A stretch of 64,000 nt of DNA from Ophthalmolycus amberensis. Lineage: Eukaryota > Chordata > Actinopteri > Perciformes > Zoarcidae. Location: assembly GCA_024529925.1 (NCBI GenBank), contig JAFEUB010000814.1, forward strand, positions 1,875,501 through 1,939,500, written 5' to 3'. Made by a program: the position numbers and the translations under genes. The notes under the pieces were generated by a model, which ran no database searches, was not told where the DNA came from, and saw nothing but the letters and a program-made list of their open reading frames with translations. This document shows, piece after piece, positions 45,959-57,620 of the stretch (the stretch's first letter is position 1; every line of letters begins with the position of its first letter).

Positions 45959-48533
45959 GTGGTGCTAGTCCATACCAGCCCCACCAGGCTGCTGCCTTGT
46001 GCATTGTGCCTTCAGTTTGCTGTCCGTCATCACTCCAACAATGTTTAACTGTGTGACCCCTTTTGTCTCAAGGCAATAGGCTGTGCGTATGTGGAGACAG
46101 ATAAAGAGGCGTGACTGACTCTCACACACACACACACACACACACTCACTATGAGACACAATGCAGGACCTTCTCTGAGACTCTTCTGTAAGGCGATGTG
46201 AGGAATAACTCTCAAAGGCTTTGGAAACATTTTATAAACACAAATCACCTTCAGTAGCTGTCACTGTGCACAGCTTTTCTTAATAGTGGTATCTCTTTGC
46301 TTTGAAAGTGAATGTTTCTACACTTCTGGAAACAAATGAGACTCAATAATAACAATGCAGCATTGTCAGCATACTGTACATTCACATAATTTAGTGAAAG
46401 ATGATGAAGCATATTGACAACCCAGCTCAAACTTTGCAAGTGCATTGAAATTCTATGACTGGCCATGTGGATGTAATGGATTTCATTTCACAGATTTCTC
46501 CTGCACCCAACAGTTATTTCTCCTTTTTCAGAAATGATGATGGCTGATTATCTTAGCCAATAATACATCGGATGAATCAGAATTGTTTGGTCAACAATTT
46601 TCACCCCCAACTAAAGCCTCATGGGTAAATGAAAAACATTTTTTTTAAACCAATGAGTCATATTTAGAGACTGAGATTCTTCAACTTGATCCAAATCAAA
46701 ATAATGTGCATCCTTTATTTTACTGAAGTGCTTCAGGGATTTAAATAACTTGATGTTACTCTCACTAAAAACACACCAATTTAACTTAGAGTCAAAGGAA
46801 TTGTGCTGCTGACTCATCCTCTCACTCTTTCTGTAAATGTTGCCCCGGTATTAGATTTTGCAAAACTGTCTTGTAAAAGGACTCAAGTGTTTTTATGTCA
46901 CATTTTCCCAAAATGTCAAATGGGAAAATTGCAACTATATCCTTCATTTTGCGTTCTTGCCAGAGGGTATAAGATCAAGCTCACAAACCATATCACCGTC
47001 TTAACCTGTTGTGGCAGATGTGTTAGCAAACACAGCAACTGCATAGATTCATTAGTTCAGTTTTATGTCATCTTATTTATTTTATGTCCCCTTAAAACCT
47101 CCCAGAATGCACCAGGACTATCTCCAACATCTCATTAGAAACACCTCTTTCTGAAAAAATTGACAGTGACAAGTCCAAACTCTCTTAATGATCCTCATTC
47201 CCTAAACATTCACAGGCTCATTGACATGTAGACTTTGCATTATAAATGTAAGTCCAGTCGCTAATCATGGTGCTTTTAGCTCTAATTTGGTTTCCACCAA
47301 AATAAAAATATTTGGATCTTTAGCTATCAAGATGCTAGTTCATTGGCTACTTTGTTGTTTGCCCTTTGGTGGTGGGTAAGTGGTGTACAGTGGAGTTTAA
47401 CTTTTTTGCTGAAAATGTTTGCCAACACGGATTGATGAGAGCAATGAGACTCATCCATATAAATAAGAGCTGAGAGGCTAAAAGAAAACTCACTGGAGCT
47501 GAAGCGATTTGTGTTTCTCCATGACTTCAGAACAATGAGTGGCCATTATACTTTACACAAAGTAATTTGACAAAAACAGATGAAAGCAGGTTTGAAGAAA
47601 ACAAGATTAATACTGTTTTGATGCACAAAAACACAAAGTATCCGTACATTCTGAAGTGCTGTGATATAATTATTCAACAATCATCTTGTCTTGTATCACG
47701 TGTTCAAGCAGCCAAATGTTACAGCGAAGTTTCGCCCATGTCAGTCACAAACAGCATAGCCCTGTGGTACTAATAGTAAATTATTATTCTGTTTCTGTCT
47801 CTTCATCTGTGTAGTCTCACAACTTTTTGTATGAACACCATTTGTGTAGAAGAGCTTTATATAAACCAAATGATCATTTTAATGTCGGCTCACACCACTG
47901 ATAGCCATACAATATTTCACTTCTGTTTGTAAACCAACACTTCTCCTTTTAGTTTTAGAAGTTTCAGCTGATATTTGCTTTTCATGACTGAATCTCTTTA
48001 AACACGAGTCAACTTCTTTAAAACGTATTTTTCGTTGGTGTCCTGCTCACACTCCCTCTGCCAAACTGCCACAGGCAACACAATTTTTGCATTTGTCCAA
48101 TGTGAATGGTAAGATAATGAGCCTAATTATAGATCCAATTCACAGAACTTGAATAAAATGCCATTCATGTGAAAAAGTAATGCCACAGCATCTGAATTTG
48201 TAACTGGTCACATGTTGAGAAAGAAATCTAAATTGGGGCATTCAAATTTGTATTTTGAGCATAGCCATGTGTCGTAATTCTTCAGTGTTCTACTCTTCGA
48301 TGGGATTGAGATTTGATCGCTTAATGCAAGAAGATATTTAAAAATCAGCTAATTTTGCCTCGCACAGAGTCTAATCAGCTTGTGACAAAGCTGAAGCATG
48401 TAAGGGATGAATCTTGTTTACATCATTGTTCTCGTAATATTTTGGCATTAAGCCTGCTATGATTTAGTTGAGGCTAAATGTTCTGACATAGAGCGCAAGT
48501 TGACAAAATACACAGTCTTAATGTGATTACGTC

Positions 48534-49232
48534 TCATATGAGATTAGCCAGACTGGAGGTAGTCTCTCTGCGAGCCTGACGGTCCATGTGTCCAGAAACA
48601 GTGAAGATATTCAAAACCTGGTCCACCAATCTTCGTCCGTGCCTTGTCCTCTCAAGCAGAACGACCACAACAGAGTATATTCCAACACCCACAACTGCAG
48701 CCCCCCCTCCAGCTAGCAGAACCACTCCAGAGATGTACATATCATTAAGGGCTTGGCCAGGCTTTGGCATGTGGTTAGCCAGTGCCAGGTGTAGTAGAAC
48801 CCCTCCACAAATCAACAATGACAGCCCTGTAATAAAAACCACAAGCAGGTCAGATAAACCGCCGCTTTTTAGCATATTGATCCGCTGTCGGCTTCGAACG
48901 CAATTCATGTCCTGCACAGCCGAGCTGAGCAGTTGTTTGAGCAGGACCCCGAGGGCCAGCAAGCAGAGGGCCGTGCCTACGCCCAGCCGCCATTCGCTTG
49001 AGACGCTGGTGGTGGTGGAGAGAAGGCCGACCCCGCCCAGCCCGCAGCCCAGGATTAGAAGTACAGCCACACAGTAGCAGAGCAGAGACTTCCCAGGGTC
49101 TCTGAACCACCACAGCTCCACCTGTTCCTCCAGGATGCTGTGCTGAATCCGTAGTGGGTCTGCTGGACCATTTGAAACAAGCTCAGGGCCTCTCGGGCTT
49201 CTCAGGGGGGCAAAGTTTTCTAGTTCAGGCAT
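48534..49232 (-). CDS. tmem125: TMEM125: four-pass transmembrane protein 125 (232 aa)
   Basis: A single uninterrupted reading frame of 232 codons. The cytosolic N-terminus leads to the conserved ILEEQVELWWFRDPGKS block (33-49). Four hydrophobic segments lie at about residues 50-71, 83-102, 128-151 and 166-193. Between the second and third is LLSSAVQDMNC (101-111), nearly identical to the human block. The C-terminus HMDRQARRETTSSLANLI parallels human RRHETTSSIASLI and may be a cytosolic interaction tail. These blocks, their order and the length (human about 219 aa) identify TMEM125, an epithelial membrane protein of unknown molecular function. The ATG at 49232 was chosen because it precedes the conserved blocks and no better upstream in-frame start is apparent. 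It is convergent with the AP-1 mu gene. Upstream acceptor and donor sites suggest spliced 5' UTR exons. Confidence 0.93.
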   Translation of the reverse strand: MPELENFAPLRSPRGPELVSNGPADPLRIQHSILEEQVELWWFRDPGKSLLCYCVAVLLILGCGLGGVGLLSTTTSVSSEWRLGVGTALCLLALGVLLKQLLSSAVQDMNCVRSRQRINMLKSGGLSDLLVVFITGLSLLICGGVLLHLALANHMPKPGQALNDMYISGVVLLAGGGAAVVGVGIYSVVVVLLERTRHGRRLVDQVLNIFTVSGHMDRQARRETTSSLANLI

Positions 49233-49267
49233 CCTGATGCCACTCCCAGCCTGCTCAATGAGGTTGC
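49233..49267 (-). other. tmem125 5' UTR part of coding exon
   Basis: On the minus strand a pyrimidine-rich run (TTTATTTCTGTCTTCTTTG) ends in GGTTGAG|, giving a candidate acceptor whose exon starts at 49267 and runs into the ATG at 49232. Confidence 0.4.
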
Positions 49268-49431
49268 CTCAACCACCACAAAGAAGACAGAAATAAATAT
49301 AATGCACCAAATGCACTAAAACACTTGACTGAGCTCAGCGTATTGTAGTGTTTTATCCGCCCGAGTCTGCATTCAAAGGTTCCACAACATCGGTTTAGGT
49401 CGCTTAGTCCCGTGTGAATGAAAATCCTTAC

Positions 49432-49552
49432 AGCTCACACTGACTGGATCCAGAAGTGGATCCAAATCCTCCTTAGAGCTTCAACATCCAGAGCAAAGAA
49501 TCCAAACATCCGCAGAATTTCCAGTGTGGTTTTCCAGGGCGGCAGCATTCAC
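49432..49552 (-). other. Candidate non-coding exon of tmem125
   Basis: On the minus strand a strong acceptor (CTCTATCTGTCTTCTTCAG|) opens an exon at 49552, and a donor (GCT|GTAAGG) closes it at 49432. The next acceptor is 165 bases on, just ahead of the tmem125 start. It has no open frame continuous with TMEM125. Confidence 0.4.
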
Positions 49553-50361
49553 CTGAAGAAGACAGATAGAGATGTATCAGGGTTTGTGCAGTGTGTGATT
49601 CCACTTGCCACGTACACAATTTACAGCAGTTTTATTTGCTCATTGGTGCCCTCTCTGCCACTTGTTGTGTAACTTTGGTAATTTATAAGCGTATTGCCCA
49701 AGGTAAGCTAATTAGCTCACTACGTATAAAATGTATTTATTGAAATGTTGCTATGAATTGTAACAGCAGGGTGTAATACATCTAAACAACTCAAAATGTA
49801 TCACATAACATGATATAGTGCACTTTACAAAACATCGTGTTGATCTTGAGTTGATTGTAAACGCACAGTTTAGGGGTAGCTTAACTAGCCAGTTTTAGTA
49901 GCTGAGCTCAGTTACGTCGAGGTACACAGAGACTGGTTTTACATGAGCACTAAAATGTCGACTTTAAACTCTCTTTGTTCCGACCCATTCATGTGCTCTT
50001 TGAACAAAGAAACGCAAGTTCAACATCTGTTTGTTTTGCAAACCGTGTTCTGAAGAAGCCAAGTTAAATTGTAACTTCACCTACTAAAAATCCTGTTTGC
50101 GCTAAAGTCCAGTAGTTTCAGTTAACCTGTTGTGGTGAAGTGCATCCCCCGGGTTTGTTCAGAACACCTTTGCATGACTTGGTGTGGTTACAGGTGGGTG
50201 CTATAGGGCATCCATGTGACCACAGCCAACGGTGATGCAGGGCGTGGTGAGACATGCGTCACTGAGACATCATTCAGCCTGGTGTCAATGTGCTCTTTCA
50301 AAATATTTTTTGTGTATCTTTGCAGTATTTAAGATGGATAACAATCCATCACACCAAAGAT

Positions 50362-50401
50362 GCACACACACACACACATACACACACACACACACACACA
50401 C
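50362..50401. repeat. (CA)n microsatellite
   Basis: CA array with one TA interruption, followed by AAACAAACAAAC. Confidence 0.9.
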
Positions 50402-51420
50402 AAACAAACAAACGCACATGCACACAGTTCCTCTGCTGATTCAAACTTGCTGCTTTGACAGTGTAAAAAACTAAGTGTGCTGACACTGGCAACCTTTTCT
50501 ATCTCTCATTATCACTATGCTAATGACTTGCCACTACAGAGGTGGCAGGATAAAACAAGCATCAGCTGCTGATAGAATAAATAATGCCCATCCACACACA
50601 CAGAATCAAACAGCTAATGCACAAATGTAAATTTTGGTTCTCTCATCCTCCCAAACACACACCCACACTAGCTCACCCAATGAATCCCCCCGTTTGTATC
50701 TTAAGCCAAGTTCATCTTTCTCTCTATGTGTGCATATTCTGTACTGAACTGTACTGCTTGTTCGTATGTGTTTCACCACATATCTGTTAAAGTCTCATTA
50801 TACCTGCAAACTTCATTATTTTGTAATATGTTCTTTTCTATTCCCCCTCATCTCTCCTTTAGTCTTTACCTTACCTCAGCATAATTAATCTCTACTGTAG
50901 TTCGTAACCTCATCACACCCCCATAACACAATCATGTAAACATATAAAGCGCGCACACACACACACACACACACACTCACACTCAAGGTTATGGCTTTCG
51001 ACAGCTTGTCTTTTCAAACCTGTCAGTGCTTATATTTCTATTAAAGTCAGCAGTGTGCGGCCCAGGCCCACATGCCTCAACACAGGCTGACAGGAGTAAC
51101 AGCTTGTCCTCACCGGACATCAATATTGCTAACACAAACACCGATCTACAAAATAAAATGAATACGTCAATCTGAACAGGCAGAACATGATCTCACATTT
51201 AAACTAGAATATTTAGTTTTGCTTCTTTTTTTTCGACCTTTGGCACTTCTAGAAAGCAGTTAAAATGCGGTGACAGAAACACATTTCCATCAGGTTTATC
51301 CAGCCTGTTTAGAAAAGACTATAAACTAAATGCAAGATAACATTTCTTATTAGCGTGGAGAGGCATGGCTTTGTGCTGAGGCAGAGCGGTAACACTGTGA
51401 CACAGGGCGATGTGTAGGTG

Positions 51421-51424
<4 letters not shown>

Positions 51425-51479
<55 letters not shown>
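51425..51479. repeat. (GT)n(GA)n compound microsatellite
   Basis: About 23 GT units followed by five GA units. A further GT array is at 51630-51661. Confidence 0.95.
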
Positions 51480-51480
<1 letters not shown>

Positions 51481-51625
51481 TGTCTGCTTGTGTGTGAGTG
51501 TTTTGCAAGGAGTGGACGGTTGTAAATGAATAGTAAAATGTGAAGTTTGTGTGAGCATTTGTATTTATTCTCTTATGATGTGCTAGTGCATATTTCACAC
51601 AGAAAGACAGAGATGTAGGTGTATT

Positions 51626-51629
<4 letters not shown>

Positions 51630-51661
<32 letters not shown>
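51630..51661. repeat. (TG)n microsatellite
   Basis: About 16 TG units. Confidence 0.9.
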
Positions 51662-51665
<4 letters not shown>

Positions 51666-52189
51666 TTGAATCACTAATTAATCCCAGCTGGTTTCAGCTC
51701 AGTGTCACTGACAGGTAGCACCACAGAAATAGCACAGTAATTGAGGTGTGTGTCTGTGGTTTTTTTGTGTCTGAGGTTGAGGCGCCAAAGGTGTTAAGGT
51801 GACAAAAACAATATATGTGATACTCCACCACGATAAACCCCTTTGGCTTGTTAAAGGTTTGAAAATACCACCTCCCTTCATACACTTTATGAAAGATTCA
51901 TTTCCGTTTCATTAGATAGCTCAAAGTAAAGTGAAGCACGGACACAACCAGGTGATGGAGCGAGAGGCGACGGCATGCAACAAAGATCATGAGATGAAAT
52001 CGGACCCTTAACGACACTTGTATATCATACTCCATGATGTGCTTCTCACTCTGCTTCCCATAGAAACGTACACACACAAAACTACTGGACTGCGTCTGCC
52101 TTTCCTCTTTTATCACTTATATGACCTCGAGACTCTGTCATGTGAGCCGTGTCATAAATGCCTCATAAATATCTTTACAAAAGCACTGA

Positions 52190-52335
52190 CTAACTGCTTT
52201 ACTCTCCACTGGCCTCCTTTTAAGTACAAGAAAACAGTTAAGGACACACAAACAATTTACAAAACTCCTCATGACTTCGTTTTTTCCAAGATACCACAGC
52301 GTTCTGGTCGTCGGGAATTAAAGTCGCTAAAGGCC
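52190..52335 (+). mobile_element. Possible degraded LINE (L2/CR1/Rex-like) reverse transcriptase tail
   Basis: The frame giving TLHWPPFKYK resembles the S/T-LHWLPVKYR block found near the end of fish non-LTR retrotransposon reverse transcriptases. It is followed by a faint T-x-YKT match and QRSGRREL. The fragment is short and the similarity weak, so this call is tentative. Confidence 0.3.
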
Positions 52336-52563
52336 CCTGTACACTGTGTGATTTTGGGTTGACAATCATGAGAGAACCCACACAGACCTACACAGAGAAT
52401 AAGTTGGTGGTACTCTGGCAAAGATGGAAACCTTGTGAAGCTGTACAGATGGATGACGCAAAGGATATATATTTTTCTTTTCATCATAGCATTACGATTC
52501 ACCACCAATCATAGCACAACCCGACATTGTCTCAAATTGATAGTGTACCGTGTGCCTTATTAG
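52330..52563. mobile_element. MITE-like element with imperfect terminal inverted repeats
   Basis: TAAAGGCCCCTGTACACT at the left and AGTGTACCGTGTGCCTTA at the right are roughly complementary (outer TAAGGC/GCCTTA and inner GTACACT/AGTGTAC). The intervening 200 bases are non-coding. Target duplication is not clear. Confidence 0.4.
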
Positions 52564-54189
52564 ATCCATCTCCCCCTAAACCTACACGTTCGTTGTTGCT
52601 GCACTCTGAAGGCGCCTTTATTCTAGAGGAAACATTTCAGTCCTCTACACCTGTGCATCAAAAACCTCCCGTATATATTACATCTATCGATGAATCTTTA
52701 CACCGTAGCTGTGAATTCTCACACAACTCCCACAACGCTCTTCGCACATCCATAAATACGGATCCACTGACAGGCTATTGTAGCACAATGGAAACGTGCT
52801 CCTGTTTCCCATTATAAAAAATGAATAAGAAAAGAAAGCAGCATTATTGATCCTCTTTATCTTTTCTTTAGGGAGTATAATATGGGAGTTTTGGATTGAC
52901 AACCCAGACTCTTGCAAAATCAAAGGGGAAACTCCAATGAATTTGACAGCTACTTGCTCATGAAAAAACGATGGTTATATCAGCACATTTCACTGTCTAA
53001 AGTATCTCACGGAGGCTGTCGAGATCACCAGCGGTCATTATCACAAATTATTTGAAACGGACGCTCTTTCTGAAGAAAAGCCTAAATGCGTTTCTTTTAA
53101 TTGACAAGAATAATATGTGTGTGCTGGCGCTCAACCCTGCAGTCGAAACGAAAATGACTGAAGACACGCAAACTGTCCAAACGTTCTCTGCTATGCTAAT
53201 GCCCTGAGAGTAATGATGAAAAATCCCAAATCATTCTCTTCCTGTGTCTGCCTCCTTTAGGTTTTCAGCCTGCAAGGTCACCAGAGGAGCTGTGCTTTGG
53301 AGTAAATACACTATACTGCACTCCAATTACCTGGGAAGCATTGGGACTCCGGTATTCCCCCCTCTGTTATGTCAGCCCGCTGAAATCATTTCACCGGCCA
53401 TTACTGTCTCATTTTATTGCCGAAACGTGGTTCTTTTAAAATGTCTTGAATGGCATCATATGCTAATCCGAATGCCGGTCAGCAGACTAGGTTAGAAGAC
53501 GGCAACAACATCCAGTGAAAGTTGAGTAGCCAAAACCTTGCTTCTAGTCAGGAGAATGAAACTGAAAATGCCTTGACACAAAGTCCATGTTGGGACTGGG
53601 TAGCAGAGGTGTAATGCACAACGTTACAGCTTAGATAAAGGTATGCATGCACACCTAAGGACGCTCCGACTTGAGTCCCACATGTATCTCCTCATTGCTC
53701 TCAGGGAATTGCTTCTTCTGCCTTATTCAAGTGTGGGATGCACAATGAAAAAATCCCTCCCACGTGTTAATTTGTCAGTAAAAATGGTATGAAAAGAAAA
53801 TGTAGGGCTCAGAGTGAAACTTAAACAACACTTTCGACTGAGGAGTGTGTCTTCCATCAGCGTTTTTAGACCCGTCTTCTTGTGGTTTCCTGTTTCTTTT
53901 AAACGATGTCTGCAATATTTAGAATTTTGCCAATGTTCGCATCTTCTCTCCACACAAACATGGAGCCAGTTATCTCTGCCAAATAATCAAAGCATCAATA
54001 TGTCAGGCACAATTTGGGGGGTTTTGAAACTCCTGCTGTGGGCTGAAGGGGAGTCCACGGGAGATTGGGCGATGTGTTGCCGTGGTGACAAAGCAATACG
54101 CTCTTCCTTCCTGTCGCCCCCCCACGCAAACTCACACACCACCCCCACTGTCCTGTAGTCAGACGTTGATTCTCTTAGCATCCCCACGG

Positions 54190-54460
54190 GCCAGGAGAAG
54201 GGTCAGGGTTGGCTCCATCTGTCTATATGATGGGCATTGGTGCCAAGCGCCACGGGGGCTGGAGGGAGAGGAAAGAAGGCTTGTGTTGAGTAGGAGGGTA
54301 ACGGATGTTTCTGAGCTGTCATCTGGGACTCTGATGGGGCAAAGGCTGAGTCTGAAGCTGGGGCTGGAGAGAGGGAAGGGGCTGAGGCAGTGTGATAGGG
54401 ATAAGGGGTTTAGAGGTGAGGGGGCTGAGGATGGAGGGATAGGCTCGGGGCTATAGGGAT
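54190..54460 (+). repeat. G-rich imperfect repeat stretch
   Basis: Dense GAGGG/AAGGGG/TGAGGG units on the plus strand (for example around 54362-54445). Several runs of three or more G make quadruplex folding plausible. The Arg/Gly-rich open frame across it is most likely a composition artefact. Confidence 0.5.
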
Positions 54461-54914
54461 AGTGCTGATACTTCACTGCTGTTCTTGGGTTTGCAAAAGG
54501 GGCTGGCAAAGAGAGATTATGCTTAATAGGGTCTTTTTCCAGACTTCTCTTCTCTACAGTCACAATGGACAGCAGAGGCACCCGCGGAGGCTCTCTCTGA
54601 CCGGAAACAGTGAGGAGACAATGGCCGAGTCAGTGTCACTGTCCTCGCTCTGTCACGGATCACAAGGGAAAACCAAAGACGGAGAAAGAGAGAAAGAAAG
54701 ACCTTTACATCGGCTGCACATTCTGTACAGTAAACTCACCTATGGGTCAGCTTTGCAGGGCTTATCTATAGTCCTCCCCTGTTCTGCCAATGGCTTACAA
54801 TTTATATCCCTCCAACAGAAATTGAGTCAGTTTGTTCAAATCTCAAAGACGTTTCATCTCTAGAAACTATTTGTCTTTTATTGGATTGTCTGAATTAACG
54901 GCCCAATCAAAATT

Positions 54915-55215
54915 AGAGCCACTCAAACACAGCAATATGGCGTTAGACAACGATTACACATTGCATGGATTGCCATGCAATTTTGTACAGACATTCATGG
55001 CCCTCAAAGGATGATTCCTAAGGAGTCTGATGATCCCCTGACTGTTCATCCAGCGACAACAGCAAGTGAAAGTATTCACATATTTAGTAAAAAAGATCTA
55101 AAAATCTATTGATGGATTGGCACACAATTTTGTGCAAATCTTCATGGTCGACAGAGGACATAATGCCATTGTGAGCATGTTAGCATGCTGCACACTAGCA
55201 TGACTGTACACTCTT
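54915..55215 (+). repeat. Dispersed repeat family A, copy 4
   Basis: GGATTGCCATGCAATTTTG, TACAGACATTCATGG, AAAGGATGATTCCTAA and GGATTGGCACACAATTTTG show the family core duplicated within the copy. GAGCATGTTAGCATGCTGCA marks its 3' region. Confidence 0.65.
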
Positions 55216-56934
55216 AATCTTAACGGCCATAGACATTGCTGAAGACTTTAAACAGACCCCTCCTGTTTCAATTCTCCCTCTGACTTCTGGCTCCTCTCAG
55301 ATGGTTTAATTCCACCCTTTCTGAGCGAGCTCATTTCTCAGTTTATGGCACAGCATCACCGCAAACAGTGTGACCAGCCAAGACTTGCCCCCCTCTGACA
55401 CCTCCACACAAAAACAGGCCCACACTCATATCTGCCCCCCCCCTCCAACCGTCCTTATCTCCCGAGCCTTCCATGCCTTCTCCACTTTGTTCTACCTCTC
55501 TCATCTCCTCCTCGTTCTCACCACCAATTCTCCTTTATCTGCTAACCTATTATCTCTCTGCTGTCTGCTCTGGCGTGTTGGTGTCGGAGAGAGAGATGTG
55601 TGCATAGGGTCAGGGGGATTACTTGTCTTTGCCACATATCCCCCTCTGGCTCCAGGTAATGCTGCCTGAGTCAAAGCCCCTGTAGCATTCAAGCAAATAC
55701 ATATACACAGTGTGCTGCACCTGTTTTCATGCTGTGGTGTTTACATTGTTTTCTCAGAGAGACTGTGGTGTCATTTACCCCCTCATCCCCTCTTGTGTCT
55801 ACTCGCCATCATTCCCAGCAGTACAAATCCACATATTCATCTACCTACAAAGTTATTCAGTATTGTTAAACTCCAAGCACAAGAAGGACTATAAGAAGGA
55901 CAACTCCCAGACAACGGCGTGGAAGCAACCTGTAAATCACAAGGTAGCCATGCCTTCCCCTGCTGTGTTGTCCATTTTACTCTAAATGGGAGCATACTTT
56001 ACAAAATGAACATCATGCTGTATTTAAGAAGACTTAAAACTAGCAATTGAGACCATAACCTAATGATTACCATGTTTACTGAGGTAATAAATTAAGTGAA
56101 ATGTCGGGGTCACTTTTTCATAAAGTTCTATACAATCACACTTATTTTTGCAACCAGAGGAGTCGCCCCCAGCTGGCTGATAGAAAGAAAGCATTTCTGC
56201 ATTGGCTTCACTTTTTAGACCCGGAGGTTGCCGCCTGCTCCCAACACAAACACACATTAACCCACATTAACCCAGATAAACAAAACATTATTCATGAAAG
56301 TGTGCAGAAAGCATTTTTAACAGGTTATCTAATATGACATTTCACATTTTTTGAATGGCGCTTGCTCCTCTCAGTAGACAGAATTGTAGCCCAGCTCAGT
56401 CCAGTTTAGCATGCAGGCGTTGGGTCACATTCAGCCTGTTTACTATGGCAGGAGCCAAATGGGGCTCCGATGTGCTGGGCCCAACTCAAAACGGCTTGAA
56501 TTTCTGCTTCCTTCAAATAGTCTCCATTACCAAACTACAGCAAATAAATGCTGATTTAAGCTGTGTCGGTCCCTGCAACGGAGGAGTGACTGTTGATTAT
56601 GAAAAAAGAAAAGGAAAACCTCTGAGCCAGTTGTTCTCCTCTGTCGTGCACAGCTGCAATATTAAAAAGCTAATCAAATCACCAATTAACATGCTGGTCC
56701 CCTTCTGCTTCACTCCTGCTGACGATGGGAAAGAGGCTACCTTCTTTTTTTCTGTCTTTTTTTTAGCCCTCCTCCCTTCCTCTTGTGGGTTCAGAGGTGA
56801 TATTCAGCATATTCTAATCTGATAGTGTCTGTCTAGCTATAATGATTATAATGAATGAGATGGCTGGCTCAATGTCTGGATGTCTATCTTATTTGTTGAT
56901 TGTCTGAAGTGACGTCTCTTTACTGCAGCAGCAC

Positions 56935-57192
56935 CTTAGGTGGAGAAAGTAGTGGTTTGAAATTGTGTACAGACATTAATGTTCCCTGGAGAATGAAACC
57001 TACTGACTTTGATAATCCTGCTTTTATTTTATTTCCTCTAGCACTGCCATCACATTTGTGGTGGTAAGTGAAATATATTTTCTGAATTCTTAATTGAATG
57101 GATTGCCATGAAATTTGATTATTTATTATACGTCAAAGGATAATTTGTAATAATTTTGGTGAACTTTTGAGACTTATTTGTTTTCTTGCAGA
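56935..57192 (+). repeat. Dispersed repeat family A, copy 5, 5' part
   Basis: TGTACAGACATTAATG, TGGAGAATGAAACCTACTGA, CTCTAGCACTGCCATCA and GGATTGCCATGAAATTTGAT are in family order. The copy is interrupted by family B and resumes at about 57406. Confidence 0.65.
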
Positions 57193-57405
57193 GAGCTGAC
57201 AGAGAAGATTGATAGCACTCTCATGTCTGTACGATGCTAGAGCCAGCAGCTGATTAGCTTTGCTTAGCATTAAGGAAACAAGGTAATGGAATCTGCCTAC
57301 CAACACATCTAAAGCTCACTAATTAATACTTTCGGTGAAAAAATCAATTCCCTGTTTTACAGGGGGTTATGTGCCAGACTATTACTTGTCCCGGCTAAGA
57401 AATAG
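57193..57405 (+). repeat. Dispersed repeat family B, nested in family A
   Basis: TGATAGCACTCTCATGTCTG, GCTAGAGCCAGCAGCTGATT, CTAAAGCTCACTAATTAATA and CAGGGGGTTATGTGCCAGAC match an abundant short repeat I associate with perch-like fish. Both neighbours belong to one family A copy, so this is a nested insertion. Confidence 0.65.
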
Positions 57406-57620
57406 CCAAATACCTAAAAAAAACTAAGGACTTTCTCTCAGCCTCAGCTCTTTGTGATTAGTACTAATTAGCAAATGCTATGCTCACAAGCTAAACTAAG
57501 GAAGTAAACATGGTCAACATTATACATGTTAAGCATCAGCATATCTTTGTGAATCCATATTAGCATGCTAATGTTAGCATTTAGCGCAGGACAGCCTCGC
57601 AAAGCGTGTCTTGTCATGAA
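57406..57620 (+). repeat. Dispersed repeat family A, copy 5, 3' part
   Basis: CCAAATACCT, TCAGCCTCAGCTCTTTGTGA, ACTAATTAGCAAATGCTATG and TAGCATGCTAATGTTAGCAT continue the family A order. Confidence 0.65.

Larger units (their letters stand above)
44656..48533. other. Convergent intergenic region between ap1m and tmem125
   Basis: No coding sequence is recognised. It includes a family B repeat fragment (45000-45080), a GA array (45924-45958), a CA array (about 46121-46145) and presumably the tmem125 3' UTR. A minus-strand AATAAA complement (TTTATT) near 47066-47075 is one of several possible poly(A) sites for tmem125. Confidence 0.5.

Noticed and set aside
48586..49077. 163-aa plus-strand open frame
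   Set aside because: Antisense shadow of the TMEM125 coding sequence.
54082..54581. Arg/Gly-rich plus-strand frame and its Pro/Ser-rich antisense partner
   Set aside because: Both derive from a G-rich low-complexity stretch and have no conserved domain.
56355..56822. 155-aa plus-strand open frame
   Set aside because: No recognisable domain, no supporting promoter or splice context, composition like random sequence.
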